A stretch of 64,000 bases of DNA from Mycobacterium sp. UM_WGJ (lineage in GTDB: Bacteria > Actinomycetota > Actinomycetes > Mycobacteriales > Mycobacteriaceae). Position numbers and translations under genes: made by a program. The stretch is from NCBI RefSeq assembly GCF_000455125.1, contig NZ_AUWR01000035.1, forward strand, positions 1-64,000, written 5' to 3'. The notes beneath the pieces are model-generated. The model saw only the letters and a list, made by a program, of their open reading frames with translations. It made no database searches and was not told where the DNA came from. Shown here piece after piece: positions 42,521 to 54,283 of the stretch. How positions within the stretch are numbered: position 1 is the stretch's first letter; every line of letters begins with the position of its first letter.

Positions 42521-43865
42521 GTCGACTCAGCGCTCGCAGCGGAATGGGTAGCCAGGCGGGCCGGTGGCGGGCCTCGTATCCGGCCTCATAGACCGCCTTG
42601 TCCAGTTCGTAGGCGGCCAATAGCGCTGCGCTATCCCGCGGGTCGGTGCCGGACTCCGCGCCATAGCCTTCGCAGAAGGCGCTGCGACAGCGGTCCAGCC
42701 ACTCCCGGGCTCGGGTGGCCAGTTGCCGGGCCTGGCCGTCGCGCGACAGGTCGGCCAGTTTGCCGTACGCGGCGTACTCGTAGGACCGCAGTACGCCGGC
42801 GACATCGCGCAGCGGAGAGTCCGGCCTCCGACGTTCCGGCAGCGGTGCGCCGGGCTCGCCTTCGAAGTCGATCAGCAGCCAGCCGTTCGGGGTGCGCAGC
42901 ACCTGACCCAGATGTAGGTCGCCGTGGACTCGTTGCACCGTGATCGTCTCGCCGGCGAGTGCGGCGAAGCGCTCTTCGATAGCGGTTAGGTGGGGGCGTA
43001 TTTCGGGCACGCTCTCCGCGGTCGCCGCCAACCGCGACAGCAGCGCCTCGGCCGGGAAGAGCGACTGCGAAGTCCCCAGCGTGTCGGCCAGTGTCCGGTG
43101 CACCGATGCGACAGCCTCACCGAGGCGGTACGACTCACCGGCGAAGTCGCCGCCCACTTCGTAGGCGTACAGATCGGCTTCGGCGAACAGGTCGCGCACG
43201 CTCGCGGTCGCCATCGCCCAGCCTTCGGCCGAGTTCAACGCGTATTCGCTGACCATTCCCAGCGCATAGGGCAACACGCCAGAGTCGCCCGGCAACTCGA
43301 TCTGGTAGGAGCCGAACAGTCGTGGCACGTGGGGATTGGCGGCTCGGCCCAGCGCTGCGTTGAGCTCGATGTCCGGATTGATCCCATCTCTGATCCGCCG
43401 GAACACCTTGAGGACCACTTTTTCCTCGACGATGACGCTGGTGTTGCTCTGCTCGGCTTCCGATACGCGGGACTCGGCGCGAACCGGCAGCGTGACCCCC
43501 GGCTCCGGTGTGAACGTGACGTCACCCCGCCGGGCTGCCGAATCGATCAGTGACAACAAGACTCGGGTTGCCGCGGCGTCGTAGAGAGCGTCGGAGGCGG
43601 TGTGCCCGCCATGGGTTCCGATCGTCGCGACCTGGGCGTACTCCGGCGCCAGGTCCACGTCCCAGGCGACTATCACCTGGTAGCGATCGGCGGTGCCGTC
43701 GGTGTAGCCGACGTCGATCAGCACCAGCTGCAGGTCGCCGCCCAACTCCACCACCAGGAAGGGATCTGCCTGGGCCAATTGCTTATTCCGCCCCGCGTAC
43801 CAGCGTCGGGTTGGTAGCCATTCCGCCCACGGCAGGCCCGCTGGTTCGCCGGTGCCACCGGTCAT
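42507..43865 (-). CDS. mak: Maltokinase (Mak/Pep2)
   Basis: Phosphorylates maltose with ATP to maltose-1-phosphate, the GlgE donor. The 452-residue protein has the N-terminal cap ([20 protein letters not shown]), the kinase segments [42 protein letters not shown] (Brenner-like H-G-D-L-H and D-F-E-G-E) and a C-terminal helical lobe ending in [11 protein letters not shown] at 43865 overlaps the treS stop (ATGA). In M. tuberculosis treS and mak are likewise adjacent and their products form a complex. Confidence 0.95.
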   Translation of the reverse strand: MTGGTGEPAGLPWAEWLPTRRWYAGRNKQLAQADPFLVVELGGDLQLVLIDVGYTDGTADRYQVIVAWDVDLAPEYAQVATIGTHGGHTASDALYDAAATRVLLSLIDSAARRGDVTFTPEPGVTLPVRAESRVSEAEQSNTSVIVEEKVVLKVFRRIRDGINPDIELNAALGRAANPHVPRLFGSYQIELPGDSGVLPYALGMVSEYALNSAEGWAMATASVRDLFAEADLYAYEVGGDFAGESYRLGEAVASVHRTLADTLGTSQSLFPAEALLSRLAATAESVPEIRPHLTAIEERFAALAGETITVQRVHGDLHLGQVLRTPNGWLLIDFEGEPGAPLPERRRPDSPLRDVAGVLRSYEYAAYGKLADLSRDGQARQLATRAREWLDRCRSAFCEGYGAESGTDPRDSAALLAAYELDKAVYEAGYEARHRPAWLPIPLRALSRLSER

Positions 43866-45661
43866 GACATGTCCTCCTTCGACTCGCGTGGCTCGCACAG
43901 CTGAAACCAGTAGAAGCCGTGGCCGGGAAGTGTGAGCAGGTATGGCAGTTTTCCGATTCGGGGAAACTCCACCGAACCGGTGAGTTCCACCGGTATGTGG
44001 CCGTCCCAGTGCTGCAGGTTCAGTTCGATCGGCTGGGGAAACCGGGACAGGTTGTTGACGCACAAGACCGTGTTCCCGTCGTCACCCGAGATCTCCCGCA
44101 CGAAGGCCAGCACCGACGGATTGGAGCCGCCCAGTTCGCGGAATTCGCCGAGGGCGAAGGCGTCATACCGGCGTCGAATGGCCAGCATGGTGCGAGTCCA
44201 GTTGAGCAACGACGTGGAGGTGTCGCGTTGCGATTCGACGTTGACGGACTGATGACCGTAGACCGCGTCCTGAATGGGCGGCAGGTACAGGCGGCCGGGG
44301 TTGGCGGTGGAGAAGCCCGCGTTGCGGTCGGGTGTCCACTGCATCGGGGTGCGCACCGCGTCGCGGTCGCCCAGCCAGATGATGTCACCCATCCCGATCT
44401 CGTCACCGTAGTAGAGGATCGGGGAGCCGGGCAGCGACAGCAACAGGGCGGTGAACAGTTCGATCTGGTTGCGGTCCTTGTCCAGCAGCGGGGCAAGCCG
44501 GCGCCGGATCCCCACATTCGCCTTCATCCGCGGGTCTTTGGCGTATTCGGCGTACATGTAGTCGCGCTCGTCGTCGGTGACCATCTCCAAGGTCAACTCG
44601 TCATGGTTGCGCAAGAAGATTCCCCATTGCGCCATATGGGGTATCGGTGGCGTCTGCGCCAGGATCTCCGAGATCGGGAAGCGTGACTCTCGGCGTACCG
44701 CCATGAAAATGCGTGGCATCAGCGGGAAGTGGAATGCCATGTGGCATTCATCACCGCCGGTGTCCGGGTTGCCGAAATACTCGACCACGTCCGTCGGCCA
44801 CTGATTGGCCTCGGCCAGCAGAACTCTGCCGGGAAACTCGTCGTCGACCACCTTGCGGCAGCGCTTCAGGAAGTCATGTGTCTCAGGCAGGTTTTCGCAG
44901 TTGGTTCCCTCCCTCTCGAACAGGTACGGCACCGCGTCCAACCGAAACCCATCGATGCCGAGGTTGAGCCAGAACCGCAGCACATCGATCATGGCTTCCT
45001 GCACCGCCGGGTTGTCATAGTTCAGATCCGGCTGGTGGGAGAAGAATCGGTGCCAATAGAACTGCTTGCGCACCGCGTCGAACGTCCAGTTGGACTCCTC
45101 GGTGTCGACGAAGATGATCCGGGCATCGGCGTACCGTTCGCTGGTGTCACTCCACACGTAGTAGTCGCCATGGGGACCGTCGGGGTCTTGCCGCGACTGT
45201 TGAAACCACGGGTGACTGTCGGAGGTGTGGTTCATCACCAGATCGGTGATCACCCGAATACCGCGCCGGTGGGCGGCGTCGAGCAGTTCGACGAAATCGT
45301 CGACCGTGCCGAACTCCGGCAACACCTTGTAGAAATCCCGGATGTCATAGCCGCCGTCGCGCAACGGCGAGTCGTAGAACGGCGGCAACCACAGACAGTC
45401 GACGCCGAGCCACTGCAGGTAGTCCAGCTGCTCGGTCAGGCCCCGCAGGTCCCCGATCCCGTCCCCGTTGGAGTCGTAGAACGCCCGGACCAGTACCTCG
45501 TAGAACACCGCTCGCTTGAACCAGACCGGGTCCGCCGGCAGGGCCGCGGCGTCGCCGAAATCGTCCGCGCTCGGGTGCTCGACGATGCCGTCCTCGACAT
45601 GGCTGCCCGCCCCGGGGTCTGCTACGTCCTGACCAAGTTCGTCGTCCGCGTCGAAGGCCAT
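43862..45661 (-). CDS. treS: Trehalose synthase / maltose alpha-D-glucosyltransferase TreS
   Basis: Interconverts trehalose and maltose. The 599-residue GH13 enzyme has an acidic N-terminal tail, then [54 protein letters not shown], the nucleophile region [18 protein letters not shown], acid/base [22 protein letters not shown] and the maltokinase-contacting C-terminal beta domain. It lies between malQ (30-base gap) and mak (overlap). Same length class as M. tuberculosis TreS (601). Confidence 0.96.
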   Translation of the reverse strand: MAFDADDELGQDVADPGAGSHVEDGIVEHPSADDFGDAAALPADPVWFKRAVFYEVLVRAFYDSNGDGIGDLRGLTEQLDYLQWLGVDCLWLPPFYDSPLRDGGYDIRDFYKVLPEFGTVDDFVELLDAAHRRGIRVITDLVMNHTSDSHPWFQQSRQDPDGPHGDYYVWSDTSERYADARIIFVDTEESNWTFDAVRKQFYWHRFFSHQPDLNYDNPAVQEAMIDVLRFWLNLGIDGFRLDAVPYLFEREGTNCENLPETHDFLKRCRKVVDDEFPGRVLLAEANQWPTDVVEYFGNPDTGGDECHMAFHFPLMPRIFMAVRRESRFPISEILAQTPPIPHMAQWGIFLRNHDELTLEMVTDDERDYMYAEYAKDPRMKANVGIRRRLAPLLDKDRNQIELFTALLLSLPGSPILYYGDEIGMGDIIWLGDRDAVRTPMQWTPDRNAGFSTANPGRLYLPPIQDAVYGHQSVNVESQRDTSTSLLNWTRTMLAIRRRYDAFALGEFRELGGSNPSVLAFVREISGDDGNTVLCVNNLSRFPQPIELNLQHWDGHIPVELTGSVEFPRIGKLPYLLTLPGHGFYWFQLCEPRESKEDMS

Positions 45662-45691
45662 ATCTCGACATGTACCCCATTCCGGTCGTGA

Positions 45692-47689
45692 TTACCTGGC
45701 AGGCGATTGGTCATCGTGATCGTGCGAGAACAACGCGGCGGTGCGGGCGATCCGCGGATCGGCCTGCAACTGTTCGAGAGGCGCGGACAGCGGCAGACGC
45801 CAATTCGGATACTGATCCACGGTGCCGGGCAGGTTGGGCTGACAAGGCTCGGCCAGCACGTCGTAGGGGGAGACCAGTTTCAGCCGGCTCGGGGTGGCCG
45901 CCAGAAAGCGGTGCATGGCGTCGATGATCCGCGGCTCATCCGGAGCCATCTCGTCATGCTCAAGAAACCCTTCGGTACGCAGTAGCTCAAGCCATTCGGC
46001 TCGTTCCTGCTCGGCGGCGGACTGTGCGGCCGCCACGTCGTCGAGCAGACCCCGCTCGGCGCGTGCCCGCACATGCTCGGCGCGGAAGAATCCGGCGGCG
46101 GTGGGCAGGTCGTGGGTAGAGATGCTGGCAGCCACCCGCGACGGCCACTTCGCGGACGGAAGCAACGGCTGGCCGGGGGCCGATTCATCGCGAGTGAACC
46201 AGGAGACCGCGCACCCCAGCATTTCATTGCCGGCCAGCGCGCGGGTGACTTCCGGTTCGACGGTTCCCAGGTCCTCGCCGATGACGACAGCGTTGGCGCG
46301 ATGCGCCTCCAGTGCCAGCACCGCGAGCATGACGTCGGCGTCGTAGTGGACATAGGTGCCGCGGTCGGGGCTTTCGCCAGGGGGGATCCACCACAGCCGC
46401 CACAATCCGGCGACGTGATCGATGCGTACGCCGTCCGCGTGGGCCAGGACGGCCCGCAGCATGTCGCGCACCGCGCGGTAGCCGGTGGCCGCCAAGCGGT
46501 CCGGTCGCCATGGCGGCAGACACCAGTCCTGCCCACGAGGGCTGAACGTATCCGGAGGCGCGCCGACGCTGGCATCAACGGCCAGCACGTCGGCCAGGGC
46601 CCACGCATCGGCGCCATCGCCGTCGACGCCGACTGCCAGGTCGTGCAGCACGCCCAGCGCCATGCCCGCGTTCTTGGCGGCACTCTGCACCGCCAGCAGC
46701 TGCTCCGTGCAGCGCTGCTGCACCCAAGCATGAAACGCCACCCTCGGCGCGAGCTCCCGCCGTGCGGCGGCCACCGCGGCGCCGGTCGCGTCGTGTAGGG
46801 GCGCAGGCCAGCGGGACCACCGGCTGCCATGGCGTTCGGCCAGCGCGCAGTAGGTCGCCCAGTCACGCAACGCCCGAGTCCGCGACGACTCGTCGAGCGG
46901 GCAGGGGCGCCCTTCAGAACGCCAGAGCAACTCCAGGGCCGCGCGCTTGGCGGCCCAGACGAGGTCGTAGTCGATTCGTGCGGTGTCCGCAGCGACCCGC
47001 AGCGCGTCGACTTCTGCCCGGGTGGCCGAGTCGGCGCGCTGGTAGGCGGCGAGGTCAGCGATGCACAGGGCGAGCGGGTTGGCGAACTGCCGGCTCGAAG
47101 GCGTATACGGCGACGGCTGCACCGGATACGTCGGTCCCGGTGCGTGCAGCGGATTGAGCAGCACCGCCCCGGCGCCGTGCTCGGCGGCTGTCCACCTCAC
47201 CCAGTCCCGCAGGTCCGCCAAGTCCCCGATGCCCCAGGAGCGCGCGGATCGCAACGCGTAGAGCTGCAGCATCCATCCCCAGGTGAGCGGTGCCCGCGGC
47301 ACCCGGGCGGGAGCCGCCACCAGCGTGACTTCCTGGCCATCGCGCAGCTGAAGCTGATACCAGCCGGGCGACAGATCGGCGGGCAGTTCATCGCGCACTG
47401 CGGTGCGCTCGCCGCCCTCGCTCACCAGTGCGGCGGCTCCGGAAAACGGTAGGGGGCGTCCGGTCACCCGCACAGCGGCTGTCGGAGGCGAAACGCCCGC
47501 ACGCTCGCGTTCATCCAGCCTGGCCAACTCATGGCGGCGGTCGGCCGCACTGCGCGCCTCGACCTCGAGCAGCCGAAGAACCCGGACCACCACGTCTTCG
47601 TCCACCTGCACCATCTCGCGCCGTTCGTTGCGGTAGGCGGTGGCTACGCCGTGCGCGGTCGCCAGCCGGCGTAGGTCATCGGGCGCCAC
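45692..47689 (-). CDS. malQ: 4-alpha-glucanotransferase MalQ
   Basis: GH77 disproportionating enzyme that rearranges maltodextrins and releases glucose. The 665-residue protein has a helical N-terminal domain, SARSWGIGDLADLRDWV, NPLHAPGPTYPVQPSPYTPSSRQF, the nucleophile region ADGVRIDHVAGLWRLWWIP, acid/base VVIGEDLGTVEPEV and STHDLPTAAGFF. GTG at 47689; the open frame upstream is not conserved. It heads the leftward malQ-treS-mak operon, divergent from treX across 160 bases in which I see no clear motif. M. tuberculosis keeps malQ elsewhere (Rv1781c). Confidence 0.93.
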   Translation of the reverse strand: MAPDDLRRLATAHGVATAYRNERREMVQVDEDVVVRVLRLLEVEARSAADRRHELARLDERERAGVSPPTAAVRVTGRPLPFSGAAALVSEGGERTAVRDELPADLSPGWYQLQLRDGQEVTLVAAPARVPRAPLTWGWMLQLYALRSARSWGIGDLADLRDWVRWTAAEHGAGAVLLNPLHAPGPTYPVQPSPYTPSSRQFANPLALCIADLAAYQRADSATRAEVDALRVAADTARIDYDLVWAAKRAALELLWRSEGRPCPLDESSRTRALRDWATYCALAERHGSRWSRWPAPLHDATGAAVAAARRELAPRVAFHAWVQQRCTEQLLAVQSAAKNAGMALGVLHDLAVGVDGDGADAWALADVLAVDASVGAPPDTFSPRGQDWCLPPWRPDRLAATGYRAVRDMLRAVLAHADGVRIDHVAGLWRLWWIPPGESPDRGTYVHYDADVMLAVLALEAHRANAVVIGEDLGTVEPEVTRALAGNEMLGCAVSWFTRDESAPGQPLLPSAKWPSRVAASISTHDLPTAAGFFRAEHVRARAERGLLDDVAAAQSAAEQERAEWLELLRTEGFLEHDEMAPDEPRIIDAMHRFLAATPSRLKLVSPYDVLAEPCQPNLPGTVDQYPNWRLPLSAPLEQLQADPRIARTAALFSHDHDDQSPAR

Positions 47690-47850
47690 ACCACGCCTAT
47701 ACCCGCCTGAGGTGCATTTCAACAGCCAGCACCGAACCGGTCCGTAGGGTCGGAGACGGCGATAGTTTGACCGGCCGGCAGGCGGGTAGCCACAACCCGG
47801 TCGGCGCCGCAGCATCGAAGTATCGAAATTCCTGACGAAATTGGGTGAGC

Positions 47851-50049
<2,199 letters not shown>

Positions 50050-50052
50050 CGC

Positions 50053-52350
50053 ATGGCCAGCCCGGTGCTGTCCACCTACCGGTTGCAGCTGCGGGGCGCA
50101 GAAAGCGGGTTCACGTTCACCTTCGCGGACGCCGAGAATCTACTCGACTATTTCGATGCACTTGGCATTTCGCACCTTTACCTCTCGCCGATCATGACGG
50201 CGGTGCGCGGATCGACACACGGCTACGACGTCGTCGATCCGACCACCGTCTCTGCGGAACTGGGTGGCGCGCAGGGGCTGGCGCGGCTGTCAGCGGCCGC
50301 GCGTGCCCGCGGCATCGGCCTGATCGTCGATATCGTGCCCAATCACGTCGGGGTACAACGGCCGGAGCAGAACCCATGGTGGTGGGACGTGCTGAAGCAC
50401 GGCCGATCCTCCCGGTACGCCGCGTTCTTCGACATCGATTGGGGCCTCGGTGACGGCCGAATCATTCTGCCGGTACTGGGCTCTGACGGCGATACTGCCG
50501 ACCTGACCGTGGATGGCGAGTCCCTACGCCTGGGTGACCTGGTGTTTCCGATCGCACCCGGAACCGGCGCCGGCAGCGGCGCCGAAGTCCACGATCGCCA
50601 GCACTATCGACTGGTCGGCTGGCGCAGCGGTAGCTGTGGCTACCGCCGCTTCTTTTCGATCACGTCGTTGGCCGGCCTGCGTCAGGAGGATCGAGCGGTT
50701 TTCGACGCCTGGCACGCCGAGCCGGCGCGCTGGTTCGACGCTCAGCTCATCGATGGCGTGCGGGTCGATCACCCGGATGGCCTGTCGGATCCGCAGGGAT
50801 ATCTGCACCGGCTGCGCGCGCTGATCGGACCGGATGCCTGGATCGTCGTCGAAAAGATTCTGGCCGTTGACGAGGCGCTCGATCCCAGCCTGCCGGTCGC
50901 CGGCTCCACCGGTTACGACGCACTACGGGAGATCGGTGGGTTGTTCATCGACCCCAACGGTGAGCCGGCGCTGACCGAGCTGTGTGAAACCGCCGGTGTC
51001 GACTACCGCGCGATGCCGAACCTGCTGGCCGAGCAGAAGGAGCTCGCGGCTGCCGAGACGCTGGGCAGCGAGCTGGCGCGGCTATGTCGTTGTGTGGTGA
51101 GCGCTACCGGCGCCGAGCATCCGCTGTTGTCCGATGCCATCGTGGCCTTGCTCGGTCACATCGGGGTGTATCGCAGCGACTATCCCGGGTTGGCGACGAT
51201 AGTGCCGGTGGCGCTAGCACATACGCTGGCGCAGCAGCCAGAACTCGACGAGCCGCTTGCACTGCTCGCGGCTGCGCTGGCCGACGGTGGGGAAGCAGCG
51301 GTGCGGCTGCAACAGCTGTGCGGAGCGGTGACCGCCAAGGCGACCGAAGACTGCCTGTTCTACCGGGATGCCAGGCTGGTGTCGCTCAACGAAGTCGGCG
51401 GCAGCCCGCAGTATTTCGGTGTGGGCTCGGCCGAGTTTCATCATCGGGCCGCCACGCGGGCTCGGCACTGGCCGCACACGATGACCACGCTGTCCACCCA
51501 CGACACCAAACGCGGCGAGGATGTCAGGGCACGCATCGGCGTGTTGTCGCAGGTGCCGTCGTTGTGGGCGGAGTTCGTCGCTCGTTGGGAATCGAGGGCT
51601 CCCTCACCCGATCTGGCCACCGGGCTCTTCCTGTGGCAGAACATCTTCGGGGTGTGGCCACTCGACGGTCGAGTGAGCACGGCAGTGCGCGAGCGACTGC
51701 ATGCCTATGCCGAAAAGGCGGTTCGCGAGGCGGACCGGCGGACATCGTGGCACGATCCCGACGCAGCGTTCGAGGGCGCGCTGCACCAGTGGCTCGACGA
51801 CATCCTCGATGGTCCTATCGCGCAGGAACTGACCGAGTTCGTCGCCGAACTCGCTCCGCACATCGACAGCGACATCCTGGGGCAGAAACTGCTGTCCTTG
51901 ACCGTCCCCGGCGTCCCGGACGTCTATCAGGGCACCGAGCTCTGCGATGACAGCTTGGTCGACCCGGACAATCGGCGGCCGGTCGACTACGGTGCACGCC
52001 GCGCAGCGCTGGAGGCCTTGCATCACCCGAAAATGCGGGTGGTCGTTGCGGCACTGCGAATGCGGCGAGCCCGTCCCGACAGCTTCCTGCGCGGCGGCTA
52101 CCACCCGGTGCAGGCGTCAGGACCGGCGTCAGAACATCTCGTGGCCTTTCGCCGGGGCGACGACGTGGTGGTGGCGGTCAGCCGTTGGACGGTGCGCCTG
52201 CAGGGCACCGGATGGGGCGATACGGCTCTCCCGCTGCCCCCCGGGACGTGGTCTGACGCGCTCTCCGGCGCCAGCCACAACGGAATGGTGCGAGCAGTCG
52301 AGCTGTTCGCCGAACTGCCGGTTGTGCTGCTGGAGCGTGTCGATGACTGA
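50053..52350 (+). CDS. treY: Maltooligosyl trehalose synthase TreY
   Basis: Isomerises the reducing-end glucose link of maltodextrins to alpha,alpha-1,1 (trehalosyl dextrin). The 765-residue enzyme (same length as in M. tuberculosis) has STYRLQLRGAESGFTFTFAD, GISHLYLSPIMTAVRGSTHGYDV, LIVDIVPNHVGVQRPEQNPWW, the nucleophile region DGVRVDHPDGLSDP, IVVEKILAVDE and TTLSTHDTKRGEDVRARI. Overlaps treZ by eight bases. Confidence 0.96.
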   Translation: MASPVLSTYRLQLRGAESGFTFTFADAENLLDYFDALGISHLYLSPIMTAVRGSTHGYDVVDPTTVSAELGGAQGLARLSAAARARGIGLIVDIVPNHVGVQRPEQNPWWWDVLKHGRSSRYAAFFDIDWGLGDGRIILPVLGSDGDTADLTVDGESLRLGDLVFPIAPGTGAGSGAEVHDRQHYRLVGWRSGSCGYRRFFSITSLAGLRQEDRAVFDAWHAEPARWFDAQLIDGVRVDHPDGLSDPQGYLHRLRALIGPDAWIVVEKILAVDEALDPSLPVAGSTGYDALREIGGLFIDPNGEPALTELCETAGVDYRAMPNLLAEQKELAAAETLGSELARLCRCVVSATGAEHPLLSDAIVALLGHIGVYRSDYPGLATIVPVALAHTLAQQPELDEPLALLAAALADGGEAAVRLQQLCGAVTAKATEDCLFYRDARLVSLNEVGGSPQYFGVGSAEFHHRAATRARHWPHTMTTLSTHDTKRGEDVRARIGVLSQVPSLWAEFVARWESRAPSPDLATGLFLWQNIFGVWPLDGRVSTAVRERLHAYAEKAVREADRRTSWHDPDAAFEGALHQWLDDILDGPIAQELTEFVAELAPHIDSDILGQKLLSLTVPGVPDVYQGTELCDDSLVDPDNRRPVDYGARRAALEALHHPKMRVVVAALRMRRARPDSFLRGGYHPVQASGPASEHLVAFRRGDDVVVAVSRWTVRLQGTGWGDTALPLPPGTWSDALSGASHNGMVRAVELFAELPVVLLERVDD

Positions 52351-54067
52351 GTTCGCCGTCTGGGCACCAACCCCGGCAGTCGTGGGTCTCGATGTCGACG
52401 GGGTAGCGCATCCGATGGACCGTTCCGACGGTGGGTGGTGGCGGGCGAGGCTCGACGTGGCGCCCGATGCCCGCTACGGGTTTCTGCTCGATGACGACCC
52501 GCAGGTTCTCCCCGATCCGCGGTCGGCCCGCCAGCCCGACGGCGTGCACGCGCGCTCGGCGGTGTGGGACGAGGAGAGCCTGACCTGGACCGACCACGAC
52601 TGGGCGGGACGGCCCGTCGAAGGTGCGGTGATCTATGAAATGCACGTCGGCACTTTCACGCCCGCCGGCACCTTCGATTCCGCCGTCGCCAAACTGGATC
52701 ACCTGGTCGACCTGGGTGTCGACTTCGTCGAACTCATGCCGGTCAACGCCTTTTCCGGCACGCACGGCTGGGGCTATGACGGGGTGCTGTGGTACGCCGT
52801 GCATGAGCCCTACGGCGGCCCGAACGGCTTGGCGCGCTTTGTCGATGCCTGCCACGGCCGGGGCCTGGGGGTACTGATCGACGTCGTCTTCAACCACCTG
52901 GGTCCGTCCGGCAACTACCTTCCCCGCTTCGGGCCGTATCTGTCGGGGGCACATAACCCGTGGGGCAATGCCATCAACATCGATGGCCCGGATTCCGACG
53001 AAGTGCGCCGCTACATCATCGACTGTGCGCTGCGCTGGATGCGGGTGTTCCGCGTCGATGGCCTACGGCTGGATGCCGTACACGCGCTGGTGGACACCAC
53101 AGCCATCAATATTCTCGAAGAGCTGGCGGCCGAAACCGATGCGCTTGCCGCGCGGTTGGGGCGTCCGCTGTCACTCATCGCGGAAAGTGACCGCAACGAT
53201 CCGCGCACCGTCACCCGCCGCGAAGACGGTGGCTACGGGATCACCGCGCAATGGGATGACGACATCCACCACGCCATCCACACCGCGGTATCCGGTGAGC
53301 GGCAAGGCTATTACGCCGATTTCGGCAGCATGGCCACTTTGGCGACCACCCTGCGTAACGGCTTTTTCCATGCGGCCACGTACTCCTCGTTTCGCCGCCG
53401 GCGGCACGGGCGTCCGCTGCCGATCTCGCAGATTCCGGCCACCCGCCTGTTGGCCTATACGTGCACCCACGATCAGGTCGGCAACCGAGCGCTCGGCGAC
53501 CGTCCGTCGCAGAACCTGACGGCCGGGCAACTCGCGGTAAAGGCTGCACTGGTACTGCTGTCGCCCTACACCGCAATGCTTTTCATGGGAGAGGAGTGGG
53601 GCGCGCGTACCCCTTTTCAGTTCTTCACCGCACATGAGGACCCGCAGGTGGCACGCGCCACCGCCGAGGGCCGCAAAGCCGAATTCGCCGAGCACGGCTG
53701 GGATGCCGACGACATCCCCGACCCGCAGGATCCCGAAACCTACCAGCGGTCCAAGCTGGCCTGGCGCGAGCTCGAGGAGCAACACCACCTGCGGCTGTTG
53801 CGCCTCTACAGGTCGCTGATCGGACTTCGCGCTGAAGTCGGTCCGGCCGGACCTTGGTTGAGCCAGCTGGTGATCGACTACGACGAGGGCCGGCGATGGC
53901 TCGTCATGCACCGCGGTCCGCTCCTGGTGGCGTGCAATCTCAGCGAGGACACGGTGAGCGTGCCGGTCCACGGCGAGCTGGTACTGGCGTGGGGATCACC
54001 GGCGGTCGGGCCTGAGACCACCCGACTGCCCGGGCATTCGTTCGCGGTCCTGCGACCGGCTCCATGA
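52343..54067 (+). CDS. treZ: Malto-oligosyltrehalose trehalohydrolase TreZ
   Basis: Cleaves trehalose from the trehalosyl dextrins made by TreY. The 574-residue GH13 enzyme has the N-terminal beta domain (TEFAVWAPTPAVVGLDVDG), YEMHVGTFTPAGTF, HGWGYDGVLWYAVHEPYGGPNG, the nucleophile FRVDGLRLDAVHALVD, acid/base LIAESDRNDPRT and CTHDQVGNRALGDR. ATG at 52343 overlaps the treY stop; the longer frame reaching back into treY is not real. The 216-base gap after it leads to the nitrate reductase gene. Confidence 0.95.
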   Translation: MTEFAVWAPTPAVVGLDVDGVAHPMDRSDGGWWRARLDVAPDARYGFLLDDDPQVLPDPRSARQPDGVHARSAVWDEESLTWTDHDWAGRPVEGAVIYEMHVGTFTPAGTFDSAVAKLDHLVDLGVDFVELMPVNAFSGTHGWGYDGVLWYAVHEPYGGPNGLARFVDACHGRGLGVLIDVVFNHLGPSGNYLPRFGPYLSGAHNPWGNAINIDGPDSDEVRRYIIDCALRWMRVFRVDGLRLDAVHALVDTTAINILEELAAETDALAARLGRPLSLIAESDRNDPRTVTRREDGGYGITAQWDDDIHHAIHTAVSGERQGYYADFGSMATLATTLRNGFFHAATYSSFRRRRHGRPLPISQIPATRLLAYTCTHDQVGNRALGDRPSQNLTAGQLAVKAALVLLSPYTAMLFMGEEWGARTPFQFFTAHEDPQVARATAEGRKAEFAEHGWDADDIPDPQDPETYQRSKLAWRELEEQHHLRLLRLYRSLIGLRAEVGPAGPWLSQLVIDYDEGRRWLVMHRGPLLVACNLSEDTVSVPVHGELVLAWGSPAVGPETTRLPGHSFAVLRPAP

Positions 54068-54204
54068 GCTCCCTACCGACGCTGTAGGGCCCGCAACTCG
54101 TTCCTGCGCAGCATTGTGGCCGCTGTCACGTAGTGCTTCGCTCGGCGGATCGGACCTGGTCAGCGAAGGTGGCCGGCGATACTGCAGGAATATCGCAACG
54201 CGTG

Positions 54205-54231
54205 GTAATGGTGACGAAATGATCTTGAAAC
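54205..54231 (+). promoter_or_regulatory. GlnR-like repeat upstream of the nitrate reductase gene
   Basis: GTAAT-n6-GAAAT-n6-GAAAC are three five-base boxes spaced exactly 11 bases apart, resembling the actinobacterial GlnR pattern GTnAC-n6-GAAAC. The array lies 53 bases before the ATG in the 216-base gap after treZ; it fits a gene for nitrate assimilation. AGGAGGTGA at 54269-54277 is a near-perfect Shine-Dalgarno. Confidence 0.5.
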
Positions 54232-54283
54232 CTGCGGGCGGCAGGGTGACGACGAGGCTCGCAACCGCAGGAGGTGACCTTCC

